From Fennellomyces sp. T-0311 (lineage: Eukaryota > Mucoromycota > Mucoromycetes > Mucorales > Lichtheimiaceae), in assembly GCA_025266875.1 (NCBI GenBank), contig JALLLT010000013.1:1-64000 (forward strand): DNA of 64,000 bases. Reading direction: 5' to 3'. The position numbers were made by a program, and so were the translations under genes. Below are positions 12,442 to 21,902 of the stretch, piece after piece; the first letter of the stretch is position 1, and each line of letters starts with the position of its first letter. The notes below the pieces were generated by a model. It saw only the letters and a program-made list of their open reading frames with translations, was not told where the DNA came from and did no database searches.

Positions 12442-12456
12442 CCTGGAAGGGGGTAA
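12442..12456 (+). promoter_or_regulatory. Polypurine tract of the Ty3 element
   Basis: A purine-rich run (GGAAGGGGGTAA) lies directly before the 3' LTR at 12457. This is the expected position of the plus-strand primer for reverse transcription. Confidence 0.75.
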
Positions 12457-12871
12457 TGTTGTATCCAACATGAACATAATCACTGATCAGTATCTCGGAA
12501 CGGTTATCTCTCACTTTCCTTTTTGGTAAAACTCACTCATGCAGACATATCTTCCATATCCGGCATATTGTCATAGACGTTATCATGAACGCGTGTCAAC
12601 AGCTATCACTTAGCTTATCATTATCCGTTATGGACCGGCTCCATAACGATAGACATCACTCGTTTCTCAATAACACCCCAACATGACATACGTAATGGAT
12701 ATACAGGTATAATCATGATATGACCTTGGATAACATCGGTAATAGGAAGTCCCATCCATGATAAGCATTTAATATAAATAGAGCGAACTCTTCATCAATA
12801 AACTACAGTTTTCTGAGTCTCGTTGACTTCTATTGTCCCTTTTCGATACTCGCTACTTCGCTCTTATCTCA
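12457..12871 (+). repeat. 3' LTR of the Ty3 element
   Basis: 415 bp, identical to the 5' LTR except for one G in place of A near the end. It is followed by the target duplication TTCTA. Confidence 0.95.
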
Positions 12872-12876
12872 TTCTA

Positions 12877-13187
12877 TTTTCGGACTTTTGTCCGGAAGAG
12901 TGTGGTGGTTGCTTGAGAACGACTCTAGTCCATTGTTGGATCCCCAAGAATTGGTTGAACATGCCAAGCTGGCAACAGCCATTCAACAGTCGAGCAAACA
13001 TTTTACGAAACATATTAGAAAAGGAAAAGCACATTCCTTCAACAACACTAATCGAGCAGATGAGGGTACCTCTGCCGTCCACGAGCGTAACACGAACCAA
13101 AAATCAGGTTCCACAGCACCTAAGAAGGGTTTTCACTCGGGCCCACCGAACCAAAACAAAGGAAAACAGCAGACCAACTCCCAGTAG
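12877..13187 (+). pseudogene. Gag-like remnant of the DIRS element
   Basis: The frame around 12882-13187 reads through SPLLDPQELVEHAK and IQQSSKHFTKHIRKGK and ends in a Lys/Gln/Asn-rich tail before a stop at 13185-13187. Position and composition fit the Gag of DIRS elements. Upstream of the Ty3 insertion the frame cannot be followed cleanly because stops intervene, so the protein start is unknown. Assignment rests mainly on its place just before the DIRS-type RT. Confidence 0.5.
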
Positions 13188-13812
13188 GAGGGCGCTTATC
13201 TGCTTTCTTACCAGCATGGAAGAAGTTGACCAAGGACGGATGTGTGCGTCGAGTAGTGAGACAAGGCTTCAAGATTCCATTCATACACCCACCACCGCTC
13301 ACCAACAACCCCGATTGGTGCAGTACCAACAACCGCTCGAACAACAAACTGACATCGACCAGGAAATTTCGAAGCTTTTGTCAAAGCGTGCCATCGAGGA
13401 GATTCCACCAAGCTCCCTAGGTTTCCAGTCGCAACTCTTCACCATCCCGAAGAAAACAGGCAATCGCCGTCCGGTCCTCAATTTGAAAACGCTAAACCAG
13501 TACATCTCCCCGCAGCCTTTCAAGATGAAAACAATGCGCATGGCATGCTCCTTGATCAACCAGAACGACTACCTGACGAGTATCGATTTGGAAGACGCCT
13601 TCCTTCATCAGCCTATCCATCCATCATCCCAAAAATATCTGCAGTTCCCATGGCGCAACAAACTATATCATTGGAACGTGCTCAGTTTCGGCATGAAGCT
13701 CAGTCTGATGGTATTCACCAAGATCCTCCGTCTGTTGAGCAAGTGGGCGCGGTACAAAGGGATAAGACTATCGATCTATTTGGACGATTTACTCGTCGTA
13801 GCCAAGGACGAG

Positions 13813-14206
13813 TGTCGTATCCTGACATACCAGTCATCTATTGTCTACATACCTTTCCATCTCAGCCTTTGTTACATCCGTTCCTTTATTTTGACATCAA
13901 CAACCGCACAGTTATCTATTGGCCTGTTCACTGGCTTGTGTGTCAGTGAGACCTTGATCTGGGTTCAGACTTCAAGAAGGACCATTCACATTAACTCAGT
14001 CTCTGCATGATTATCTGCTCCTTCGTAATAAGGCAGTATGGTCATTAGGGATTATGGCGATAACACGGATTCGGCTCTGATAGAAAAGCATTCACCTTCT
14101 TCGTCCTGACTCATCATCATTATAAATAGAGAGTAGTTTTTCTCAATAAAACATTATCTTATTTTTGGTTTCGTCATTTGAAGCTTTCCAATTGAGCGAT
14201 CCCACA
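13813..14206 (+). repeat. Solo LTR, family A, copy 2
   Basis: 394 bp, TGTCGTATCC...GATCCCACA, with perfect 5-bp duplication ACGAG (13808-13812 and 14207-14211). It has TATAAATAGAG and CAATAAAAC signals and is highly similar to the copies at 378-774 and 20082-20474. It lies in the RT gene of the DIRS element, right after the YLDD catalytic motif. Confidence 0.95.
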
Positions 14207-14643
14207 ACGAGGCATCTTCGAAACGCGACACCAACCTCGTGCAACAAAAGCTTCAGGAGTTAGGTTTTTTAATCAAACTCAGCAAGTCGAATCTTCAGCC
14301 ATCACAACAGATCGAGCAGCTTGGTTTCCACATCGACACATGCAACATGACCCTTTCGGTACCAGCATCGAAAATACGCGACTTGCGACGTGCAGCGACA
14401 AAACTGATACACCAACGACAATGCAGCATCCGCCATTTGGCGGCATTTATCGGCAAAGCACAGGCAATGACAGCAGCAGTGTTTCCAGCACGCCTACAGA
14501 CATGGCACTTGTTGGCAGCAAAGAACGACTGGCTACGCCAAACGCAGTCATGGACATCGACAATCGACCTGAACCTACATGCAGTCAACGAGTTGATATG
14601 ATGGAGGGATCAGCTATCCAAGTGGAACGGACAGAGTTTCATA

Positions 14644-16929
14644 CAGTGGCCGCTCGCTATAATGATATTTTATATAACGATATTTCGATATAACGATATA
14701 ATTTCCAATTCACCAGGGCGGTACGCAGTAAAATATCGTTATTTTCATATAGCGATTAGTTATATCGCTCATCCGAAATATCGTTATATCGAGCGAACCA
14801 ATGATAATATTTTATTTCTAAAAATAGGAAAAAATGCTGGTTTGCTTAGCGCTATTTCGCTCTTCTGAGTCAAGTTTCTGGATCTTTTTTCTAAGAAGTT
14901 GGATGATCTGAATATCCAATTCATCTTCAACTACCATCAAATCAAGAAGGTCGTTCAAATGACGCTTTCTTTCCATTCTAGAGAAAATCGGAGTTTCCTC
15001 ACCATCCTCATGTCGTCGTCTCTGTACAACTGCTTCTGGATTGTCACCTACCTTACACGTTAGCAATTAATCAGGATTAGATTTCACCCTTCTTAAATAC
15101 TACATACCAAGCTCATTCTCAATCATCACATCATTAATCAGTTCATCAATGGAGACTGTAGCATGAATGTCTTGCGACTCTTCATCTGGAATTAGGTCAA
15201 TACCCTTTACACCACAGGAATCATTATGAACACCCAGAATTGCTGCGTCAAGTTCATCTGACAAGCGCTGATCATCTTCTTCAGCAGCCTTCTTCAACTC
15301 CTGCTCCTCAGTTGTTTCAAAATCCAGCAAGCCAGATTTGATCCAACAGTTTTGAATAGTTTCTGAAGAAACAGAGTTCCATGCATTGGCTGCCCAATTC
15401 ATACCAGTCAATTGATCCACACTGTAAAGGTCAGTGAGTTGGCCTTTTCTAAACCGTACACCAGCTTGGCGGTATTGAATTGCCCTAATAATTATCCATT
15501 AACAACACTACGTTCGGATGTATATTAGTATATTGCTTAAGATTAGTAGCTTACCGATAGTGCTTTTTAAAACTTTCAATAATACCCTGATCCAAAGGCT
15601 GAATCTTAGATGTAGTATTGGGAGGAAGAAACATAACTTCAATGTTTTGAAGCTCTGGAACCTTATGGCTTGATGCGTTGTCCATTATCAGCAGAATCTT
15701 CTTGTTCAAGTTTCCCATTATAATATCCAAGCGACGAACCATCTGAGTAAACAGATCAGCTGTCATCCATGCTTTGGAATTATTCCAATACCAATGGAGT
15801 TTCGCTTCACCTAAAAACGATGTTAATATGTATTTCAGTTAAACGTTTTCTTATATAAATTATTAAATAATTTACCAGGTCTTTGCTTGAAGCAACGAGG
15901 CTCTTTTGCATGGCCAATGAAAAAAATCTTTAGCTTATGCGAGCCGTCCGCATTGCATGTCATGACAACCGTGAACCGCGACTTGTCATCTTTCAATCCA
16001 GAGAGCGGTTGCTTTGAGATTGTTCTGCGCGGGACTTGGGCATAGAACAAAGCTGACTCGTCAAAGTTATAAACGTTTGGCAGTCCATATTCTCTGATTT
16101 TCTTCTTGATTTCAGAAATTTGTTCCTGGACAGTAGCACTCATCACATTGGCTGATGCTGCTTCGCCGTGCATAGCTCGAGACTTATACCCAAAGCGCCT
16201 CTCGAATCCACTGAACCATCCGTCTGAGAATTGAAAGTCTTGAATGTTCATTTCTTTTGCAATTGCTTTTGCTTGAGCAGTAATTGCATCACGGTTCAAG
16301 GGCACATGGCATCTCTCCATTTCGTCGACGTAGCGTGCAAGTACTTCTTCCATATCAGGTTGAGCACAGGACCTTGCTTTTTTGCCACTAAGCTGCTCAT
16401 CGGTCATGGCCAAGTACTTGTCGGAATCTGCGATGATAGCAGAAATGGTAGGCTGCTTAGGAACGAAGTCAAGGTTGAACTTCTCTTTTGCCCAGTCTGC
16501 AAGTGGCTTTTGCTTCCAGTGGGTTTGCCGGTACTTGTATACAATTGCTAGTTTTTGGCGATTGGTCAGGGCATTGCGCTTTTTAGGTTGATTGGGCTCT
16601 TCGCCGTTGATGATACGCTTGGAGCCAGTGGCAATTCGATCAGAAGTAATAAGACGAGACGACATAGTGGAAATAAGTGATAATGATGTATACTAAAAGA
16701 ACATCTGTACTTTATTACCGCCCATTAAACTATTTAATAAGCACGTTTGCATTTCTTTGTAAGATTCTAGAGCTTTCTTTTCGCTTCTTACATGCGGAGA
16801 TGCTAATGAGCTATGGGTAACTATTTAACCGGATGCATCTTTTCAGAGTGTTAATTTTATATAACGATAATTCGCTATAACGATATAATTTTGGCTGCAC
16901 CATCATATCGTTATAGCGAGCGACCACTG
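14644..16929. mobile_element. pogo-like (Tc1/mariner superfamily) DNA transposon, apparently complete
   Basis: A 2286-bp element flanked by TA duplications (14642-14643 and 16930-16931). The ends are inverted repeats beginning CAGTGGYCGCTCGCTATAAY. Further copies of the motif TATAACGATAT lie at both ends in several orientations (14660-14800 and 16857-16915), probably subterminal transposase-binding repeats. It encodes one transposase on the minus strand. It is inserted in the DIRS element between RT and RNase H; excision restores the DIRS frame. Confidence 0.93.
14818..16665 (-). CDS. pogo-like transposase (CENP-B-type HTH plus DDE core)
   Basis: Exons 16665-15876, 15810-15555 and from 15484 down, with a last exon ending at 14818. 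The N-terminus has a helix-turn-helix (RNALTNRQKLAIVYKY, PKQPTISAIIADS) and a CENP-B-type second DNA-binding region (DGWFSGFERRFGYKSR). The catalytic core shows VYNFDESALFY, LLIMDNASSHK and PLDQGIIESFKKHY, the D,D,D/E pattern of pogo elements. The acidic C-terminus (ATVSIDELINDVM) resembles other Tigger/pogo proteins. No stop or frameshift is seen in the three main exons, so the enzyme could be active. The join between the exon ending near 15100 and the last exon (15066-14818) is not resolved: a GTATGT donor is clear but the acceptor that keeps frame is not. Confidence 0.9.
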
Positions 16930-17716
16930 TACCTCAGATACTGCAGACAGAAATATTCACCGATGCATCAAACGACGCGTGGAGAGTAGTACATGAACAG
17001 AGCATGTGGAATGGCAAGTGGACGACATTCGAAACAGCGCAGCATATCAATTGGAAAGAACTGCAGGTTATCTGGAAGGCAGTACACCTTCCAACATTAC
17101 GCGGCAAATGAATTCGGATTTATTGTGACAACAGCATGACTATCGCCTATATCAACAAGTTTGGTGGCACGAAGTCGCCAACGCTCATGAAGCTTGCACA
17201 TCGTATATGGCACTACTGTCTCACGATCCACACTCATATCCAACTGACGTATGTGCCATCAATCTTCAACCCAGCCGATGCACCATCGCGCTGTTTGACG
17301 ACACAATTGGAGTGGAGGATCGCACCAGGATACTTTCACCGACTGGATCACAAGCGGGGGCCGCATCAACTGGACTTGTTTGCGCATCGCACAAATGCTC
17401 TCCTACCTGCATATGTGACATGGAAATGGGATCCGCAAGCCCTAGCGACCGATGCTCTATCTATCAATTGGACGAACCTGGGCATGACATACATATGCCC
17501 ATCGTGGAACTTGATACCGCTCATCCTCACCAAGATTCGGCAAGAACAGGCAGCCGCAACCATCATCACACCCTGGTGGCCGTCCGCAATTTGGTTCCTG
17601 ATGCTTCAAAGCATGGCAACACGCAAACCGCTCAAGATACCACGTTCTGCAGTCCTACCGGCCATCGGTCAGACAGTAAACGCCCTAGATCGCAATCCCC
17701 ATTGGTCCCTGGCAGC

Positions 17717-18775
17717 ATGGAGCATAAGGTGCGACGCTTAGAGACGGCGGGTGCGGACCAAGATGTCATCGACTTGGTGCTTCATCCGGATCGCCAGCAA
17801 ACCAGTCAGCAATACAAGGCGATTCAAAAACGGTACTTGGACTGGTGTACAGCGCGCAAGGTGGATCCGTTAGAACCAGCTCCAGCCAACATCATCAACT
17901 ATTTGGCACATGGTAAAAAGACATACAATTGGTCTACCACAACAATCACAGCATACAAGTCAGCCATTTTGGATTTATTTGAAGACCACAAGCCCATTAC
18001 TACCTCATGGCTATTCACCACATATTTTCAATCATTGAACGAGATGACCATCCAGTCAGCTCCATCCGGCAACATCGATATTACACCTGTTCTCGATTAT
18101 CTTCGCCAGCTGAGCGATAACGACCAACTCGAACCAGCCGATCTTACAAGAAAACTCGCGTGGTTGTTGGGTGTGTGCGGGTTCATGCGACCATCGGATA
18201 TTGAACGTGTGGATTTGGACCAATCCATCCGTCCAGCGACAGAGGAGGATCCATTGGTCTTGTTCGTGGTGGCACCCAAGGAAAAAAGACAAGGCAAACA
18301 CATCACCAAGACTGTTACACTGGCTCGGCACACTGTTGTGCTCTTTTGCCCGGTTCAAGCATTTTTGGTGTATATGCGACGTATTGCTTCTAGTCCGTGT
18401 ATTGCACCACACTCCTGTTTGTCTCAAGTTACAATTAACTATCTGATGCAGGATCTCCATGATTTCTCCTCCCCTATCAAGGCACAGTGCATTGGTAAAC
18501 ACATCAAGTCCATCATGAAGCTCATACCGTCCGACCCGTCGAACAAACCCATCAAGGCCCGGGCACTAGGATCTACACGAGCGGTACAGGCAGGCGCCAA
18601 TATCAATGATGTGGTGGTGCATGGTGGGTGGTCCTCCCAAGCGATTTTTGAGAAATTTTACCGGCTGTCAAAGGAAACAAGGACGAACTTTACCTCGTTA
18701 GCACTCGATGAACCTGACGGACACTCGCGTACTCTGAATGCACAATCACTGGATCCATCTTCCAACGAAGAATAA
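17717..18775 (+). CDS. DIRS tyrosine recombinase
   Basis: This is an integrase of the phage lambda type that inserts the circular DNA copy of DIRS elements, without 5-bp duplications. The frame is open from 17207, but the part before MEHKVRRLETAG overlaps the RNase H frame and looks like its shadow, so ATG 17717 is chosen. The N-terminal SAM-like part (SQQYKAIQKRYLDWCTARKV, NYLAHGKK, TTITAYKSAILDLF) precedes the catalytic core. The first Arg lies in CGFMRPSDIERVD. The second catalytic box reads ARALGSTRAVQAG, with Arg where many relatives have His. Then come VVVHGGWSS and the Tyr nucleophile in FEKFYRLS. About 352 residues without a stop. The 3' end (NAQSLDPSSNEE) overlaps the complementary repeat region, typical of DIRS. 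Confidence 0.88.
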   Translation: MEHKVRRLETAGADQDVIDLVLHPDRQQTSQQYKAIQKRYLDWCTARKVDPLEPAPANIINYLAHGKKTYNWSTTTITAYKSAILDLFEDHKPITTSWLFTTYFQSLNEMTIQSAPSGNIDITPVLDYLRQLSDNDQLEPADLTRKLAWLLGVCGFMRPSDIERVDLDQSIRPATEEDPLVLFVVAPKEKRQGKHITKTVTLARHTVVLFCPVQAFLVYMRRIASSPCIAPHSCLSQVTINYLMQDLHDFSSPIKAQCIGKHIKSIMKLIPSDPSNKPIKARALGSTRAVQAGANINDVVVHGGWSSQAIFEKFYRLSKETRTNFTSLALDEPDGHSRTLNAQSLDPSSNEE

Positions 18776-19038
18776 TGAGGTATTTCGCCGAGGCCATAGG
18801 CCGACGGCTACAATACATTATTCGAGTGAAGGTGGATCCAGTGATGGACCGCCTCCCACCCTTCAACTATTTCTCTTTCTCTCTCTCAATATCAGATGAT
18901 ATAGATTATTAGTTACTCTATTACAAAATTTATTTCTCTCTCGAATAAAATGGAAAGATGGTAACACAATCACTGGATCCACCTTCACTCAAATAATGTA
19001 TTGTAGCCGTCGGCCTACGGCCTCGGCGAAATACCTCA
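18741..19038. repeat. DIRS internal complementary region and right terminal repeat
   Basis: A 70-nt segment (18776-18845, starting TGAGGTATTTCGCCGAGGCC) is repeated inverted at 18969-19038 with two mismatches; 123 bases separate the arms. The block CACAATCACTGGATCCA occurs directly at 18741 and 18965 and inverted around 18829-18845, so the first copy can also pair locally. DIRS elements need such a region, complementary to their termini, to make circular DNA during replication. The right end of the element is set at 19038. Confidence 0.82.
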
Positions 19039-19303
19039 AAACATATAGATCATTGATAACATATTGGTATATAGATTCTATATAGCACACGCTTCAGTTT
19101 TTGGTTTTTTTGTCGTCCTATTATTGTTGCATATATCCGAAACAGAAACTACACAAAATTACAGCAATGCTTCTAAAAAATGTTGGTAGTACATGGTTAG
19201 TAAATATTTATGGTCTCGTTTCAGAGTTATACCATAGGTACAGTATGAAGGTAATGTAGCGTCAATAAGTAGATATTGCTTGATTTGTACATATGTTCTG
19301 TAA
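19039..19303. other. AT-rich spacer between DIRS and Harbinger B
   Basis: No coding frame, repeat or known signal was recognised here. The segment ends with the TAA duplicated by Harbinger B. Confidence 0.5.
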
Positions 19304-19550
19304 GGGTGCTCTCATTATGCTCCGAACAGAGAACTCCATTTCCAAAATTGATGATGGGAAATAATTTTTCCATTCCACCTTCCAAAATTAGGCTTCGCGG
19401 ATGTCTCCTACTTTGGTAACTGCTTATCGGTGGAAATACCACCGCGAAGACTCGCTCGGATCGATATAAAAGGAAACTGTCACTTCTTCTGTGCTTTAAA
19501 ACGCGATCAGAGTATTACGAAATACGAGCCTTAGTCCATTACGCACATCC

Positions 19551-19652
19551 GGGGTTGAGCCCCTCCGCTACGCTTCGTGTAAACACCTTCGTGCTCCATT
19601 TCCAGCGGCTCGTTGGGGGCCTGCCCCCAAACCCCCGGCAGGGAGACCCCTG
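19551..19652. repeat. Cluster of GC-rich short palindromes
   Basis: Within AT-rich DNA three tight GC hairpins follow one another: GGGGTTGAGCCCC (19551-19563), GGGGGCCTGCCCCC (19615-19628) and CAGGGAGACCCCTG (19639-19652). The composition differs sharply from the flanks. Origin unknown; it lies in the left arm of Harbinger B. Confidence 0.6.
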
Positions 19653-20081
19653 CACCCCCTGTTGTTATTTCCCATTCATTGAAACTTCTACAATATCTTG
19701 TAGCTTGAGCGATATACATTTTATTAAGAAATATATAGTTCTGTTACAAATTAGTTACATAGGGGATATATGGCAAAATTGATTTCACCAGTATCGTTTT
19801 ATGTCTCAGAAAACAAACTGGTTAGCGGGAGTCATGTGATGCTTCATCCGTAGTTTATCTGGAATTTACTGTTGGTGTGTCGAAGCGTTAAATTCGGGCC
19901 ATCCTTAAGCTAATGATGTACTTTGTTTCACAATTTTAAAAGTCATGCTTAAAGTTGAAATGCACTTCATATGATACAAAAGCAAGCCATTTTGAAAAAG
20001 TGTAGAGCTACAGTGACACATCAAGCAAAATATACATCATTACGCATATCGCTTGAAGAAAAGCTGCTGAGAAGAACAGCC

Positions 20082-20474
20082 TGTCGTATCTTGACATACC
20101 AGCCATCCATTGTCTACATGCTTTTCCATCTCAGCCTTTGTTACATCCGTTCCTTTATTTCGACATCAACAACCGCACAGTTATCTATTGGTCCGTTCAC
20201 TGGCTTGTGCGTCAGTGAGACCTTGATCTGGGTTCAGACTTCAAGAGGGACCATTCAGGTTAACTCATTCTTTGCATGATTATCCGTTCCTTCGTAATAA
20301 AGCAGTACGATCATTAGGGATTACGGCGATCACACGGATTCGGCTCTGATAGAAAACCATTCACCTTCTCCGTCCCTGCTCATTATCATTATAAATAGAG
20401 AGTAGTTTTCCTCAATAAAACATTATCTTATTTTTGGTCTCGTCATTGAAGCTTTCCAATTGAGCGACACCACA
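20082..20474 (+). repeat. Solo LTR, family A, copy 3
   Basis: 393 bp, TGTCGTATCT...GACACCACA. The duplication is CAGCC/TAGCC (20077-20081 and 20475-20479, one mismatch). It is very similar to copy 2 over its whole length. It lies in the gene-free left arm of Harbinger B. Confidence 0.92.
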
Positions 20475-20479
20475 TAGCC

Positions 20480-21833
20480 ACAACAGCAGTAGCAAGAGAA
20501 AAGCATGGAAGATGATTTTTCAGGCAGTGAAACGCCAGAAAGGAGATGTGGTTCAAGACACTTTGGAATATTTAAGCAGAGATACGCCACGCTATAAGAA
20601 GGCTATGATAGTATTCGTATATTACACTGCAATCAAGGCTTCTTGCAAGTTCCAGGTTTACGTTGCTAGTATTCTGTTGAAGTATATTAACCTATGCAGC
20701 TATGCAGTTCAACACGCAATTGATATTGCTTTGTATAATAGTAATACATTCGATGATGCTTAATTTTGATGTTTATACTGACGATATAGCGATGCCAGAG
20801 GCATTCATAAAGCTGTAGCGAGGAATCGCCTCTCTCGTAGATACAGTATGCATAGTATTCTCCAGCAGAAACAGTGTTTTGGTCGCTACGATGAGGCCCA
20901 CAAATGCTACCACTATCCTATCGACCACCGTCCCGATAATGGATACCTTTTCTCTACCCTGTCTCAACGTGCGGATACATCAGAACATAATTCCGTAAAT
21001 CATGCACGCTATTGTTATTGTGGATATGAGTTATTTTGCCGATTCTACGAAACAGCACAGCATCTCGGCCCCTGGACCTTCTCAACTAATTATTAACAAT
21101 CAATAATATGGCTACATTATCAGCAGTTGACGCAGTGAACTGACGACCATGATGCAAGTCACCAGATGTTTGGATAGACAAATACACAGCACGGTTCTCA
21201 CGTAGGTAGCCGACAGCTTTTCGAAAAGTCGCAACGTGAGAATTCACAGTATCGTTCATGCCCTGCAAGAGGAGAAGAGGCAGACGATATTAATCCTAAA
21301 AGCAACGCCAACTCCCATGCTTAGATTGTAACTAACTTCACTTTGTCTATTGACTTGCCACTCAGCAAAATCATAGATAGCTATCAGTGCGAAAACTTGA
21401 GGAGAGGGGAGTACATATTCCCTTAGGGGAGTAGATGGCCAGTGCAATGGTAGATGGAATTCTTTTATCCGAACTGAAAACGTAGGCTACATTTCACCCA
21501 CGAAAGTTAAACACCGATCGACAGCTATGTTGACATTGATACCACAAAGCGAGTCCATAACGCAAAGAAGAGCCTTATCACCAACATCAGTGATTGCATA
21601 CAGTGTTTGCACACACATACACGCATCGATTATGAGCCCTTTGGTAGAGTATTTCTAATTGAACTGATGCAATGATATTGATACGACAAAGCGAATCTAC
21701 AGCGCAAACATAGGCTATGTTTCATTTGTGCGCTCGAGGCTCACACCGACAAGAGCACTCCATATAAGGAAGGTTTTTTACTAATAATTTCTGGGCTATT
21801 TTTCGGGAGTTGTCTATTATATTATAGATAGAT
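20480..21833. other. Left arm of Harbinger B without a recognised gene
   Basis: Only short frames occur, for example 20512-20763 (83 codons, no recognised domain). Between 21480 and 21760 a passage of roughly 100 bases is repeated imperfectly: ACATTGATACCACAAAGCGA then ATATTGATACGACAAAGCGA, and CGTAGGCTACATTTCA then CATAGGCTATGTTTCA. These could be subterminal binding repeats or remains of captured host DNA. Confidence 0.5.
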
Positions 21834-21902
21834 ATGCCTCTTGTTTCTCATTGTCTCTCTATCTTCTTCTACTATTTTTTTTATTACCAACATTTCTTCA
21901 CT

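Larger units (their letters stand above)
6886..12871 (+). mobile_element. Complete Ty3/gypsy chromovirus, young insertion
   Basis: A 5986-bp element with two 415-bp LTRs that differ at a single position (A versus G in the ACTCRCTAC context near the 3' end). It is flanked by the 5-bp duplication TTCTA (6881-6885 and 12872-12876). The internal region holds one long polyprotein frame with protease, RT, RNase H, integrase and a C-terminal chromodomain, followed by a polypurine tract. It inserted into the 5' part of a DIRS-like element. Near-identical LTRs mean a recent insertion, yet the polyprotein carries two in-frame stops. Confidence 0.96.
13313..17741 (+). pseudogene. DIRS reverse transcriptase and RNase H, interrupted twice
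   Basis: The RT region shows IDQEISKLLSKRAIEEI, FTIPKKTGNRRPVLNL, TSIDLEDAFLHQPIH, FSFG-like VLSFGMKL and the catalytic YLDDLLVVA. A solo LTR (13813-14206) follows the codons for AKDE; removal continues with ASSKRDTNLV and the DIRS-type ELGFLIKLSKS and LGFHIDT segments. A pogo transposon (14644-16929) then splits the frame; removal rejoins SFIPQILQ and leads to RNase H with IFTDASNDAW, NWKELQVIWKA and IYCDNSMTIAYINK. A TGA near 17109 stands between GK and IRIYCDNS, where CGA would fit. The last part (FGGTKSP to WSIRCDA) overlaps the recombinase frame, as is usual in DIRS elements. The copy cannot make an active enzyme. Confidence 0.85.
6785..19038 (+). mobile_element. DIRS-like tyrosine-recombinase retrotransposon, nested and 5'-incomplete
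   Basis: DIRS elements encode Gag, reverse transcriptase with RNase H, and a tyrosine recombinase in overlapping frames, and end in unusual inverted repeats. Order seen here: a Gag-like remnant (up to 13187), RT (about 13313 to 14600), RNase H (about 16950 to 17740), recombinase (17717-18775) and a complementary repeat region (18741-19038). The element is split by a complete Ty3 element, a solo LTR and a pogo transposon, each with its own target duplication. The left boundary is uncertain because the 5' inverted repeat is absent; 6785 is only where continuous DIRS-side sequence can be suspected. Confidence 0.8.

Noticed and set aside
12231..12473. 80-codon plus-strand frame at the end of the Ty3 integrase
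   Set aside because: Out-of-frame overlap of the chromodomain region running into the 3' LTR.
17207..17716. N-terminal 170 codons of the recombinase frame
   Set aside because: This part overlaps the RNase H frame and has the composition of a shadow; the recombinase is better started at 17717.
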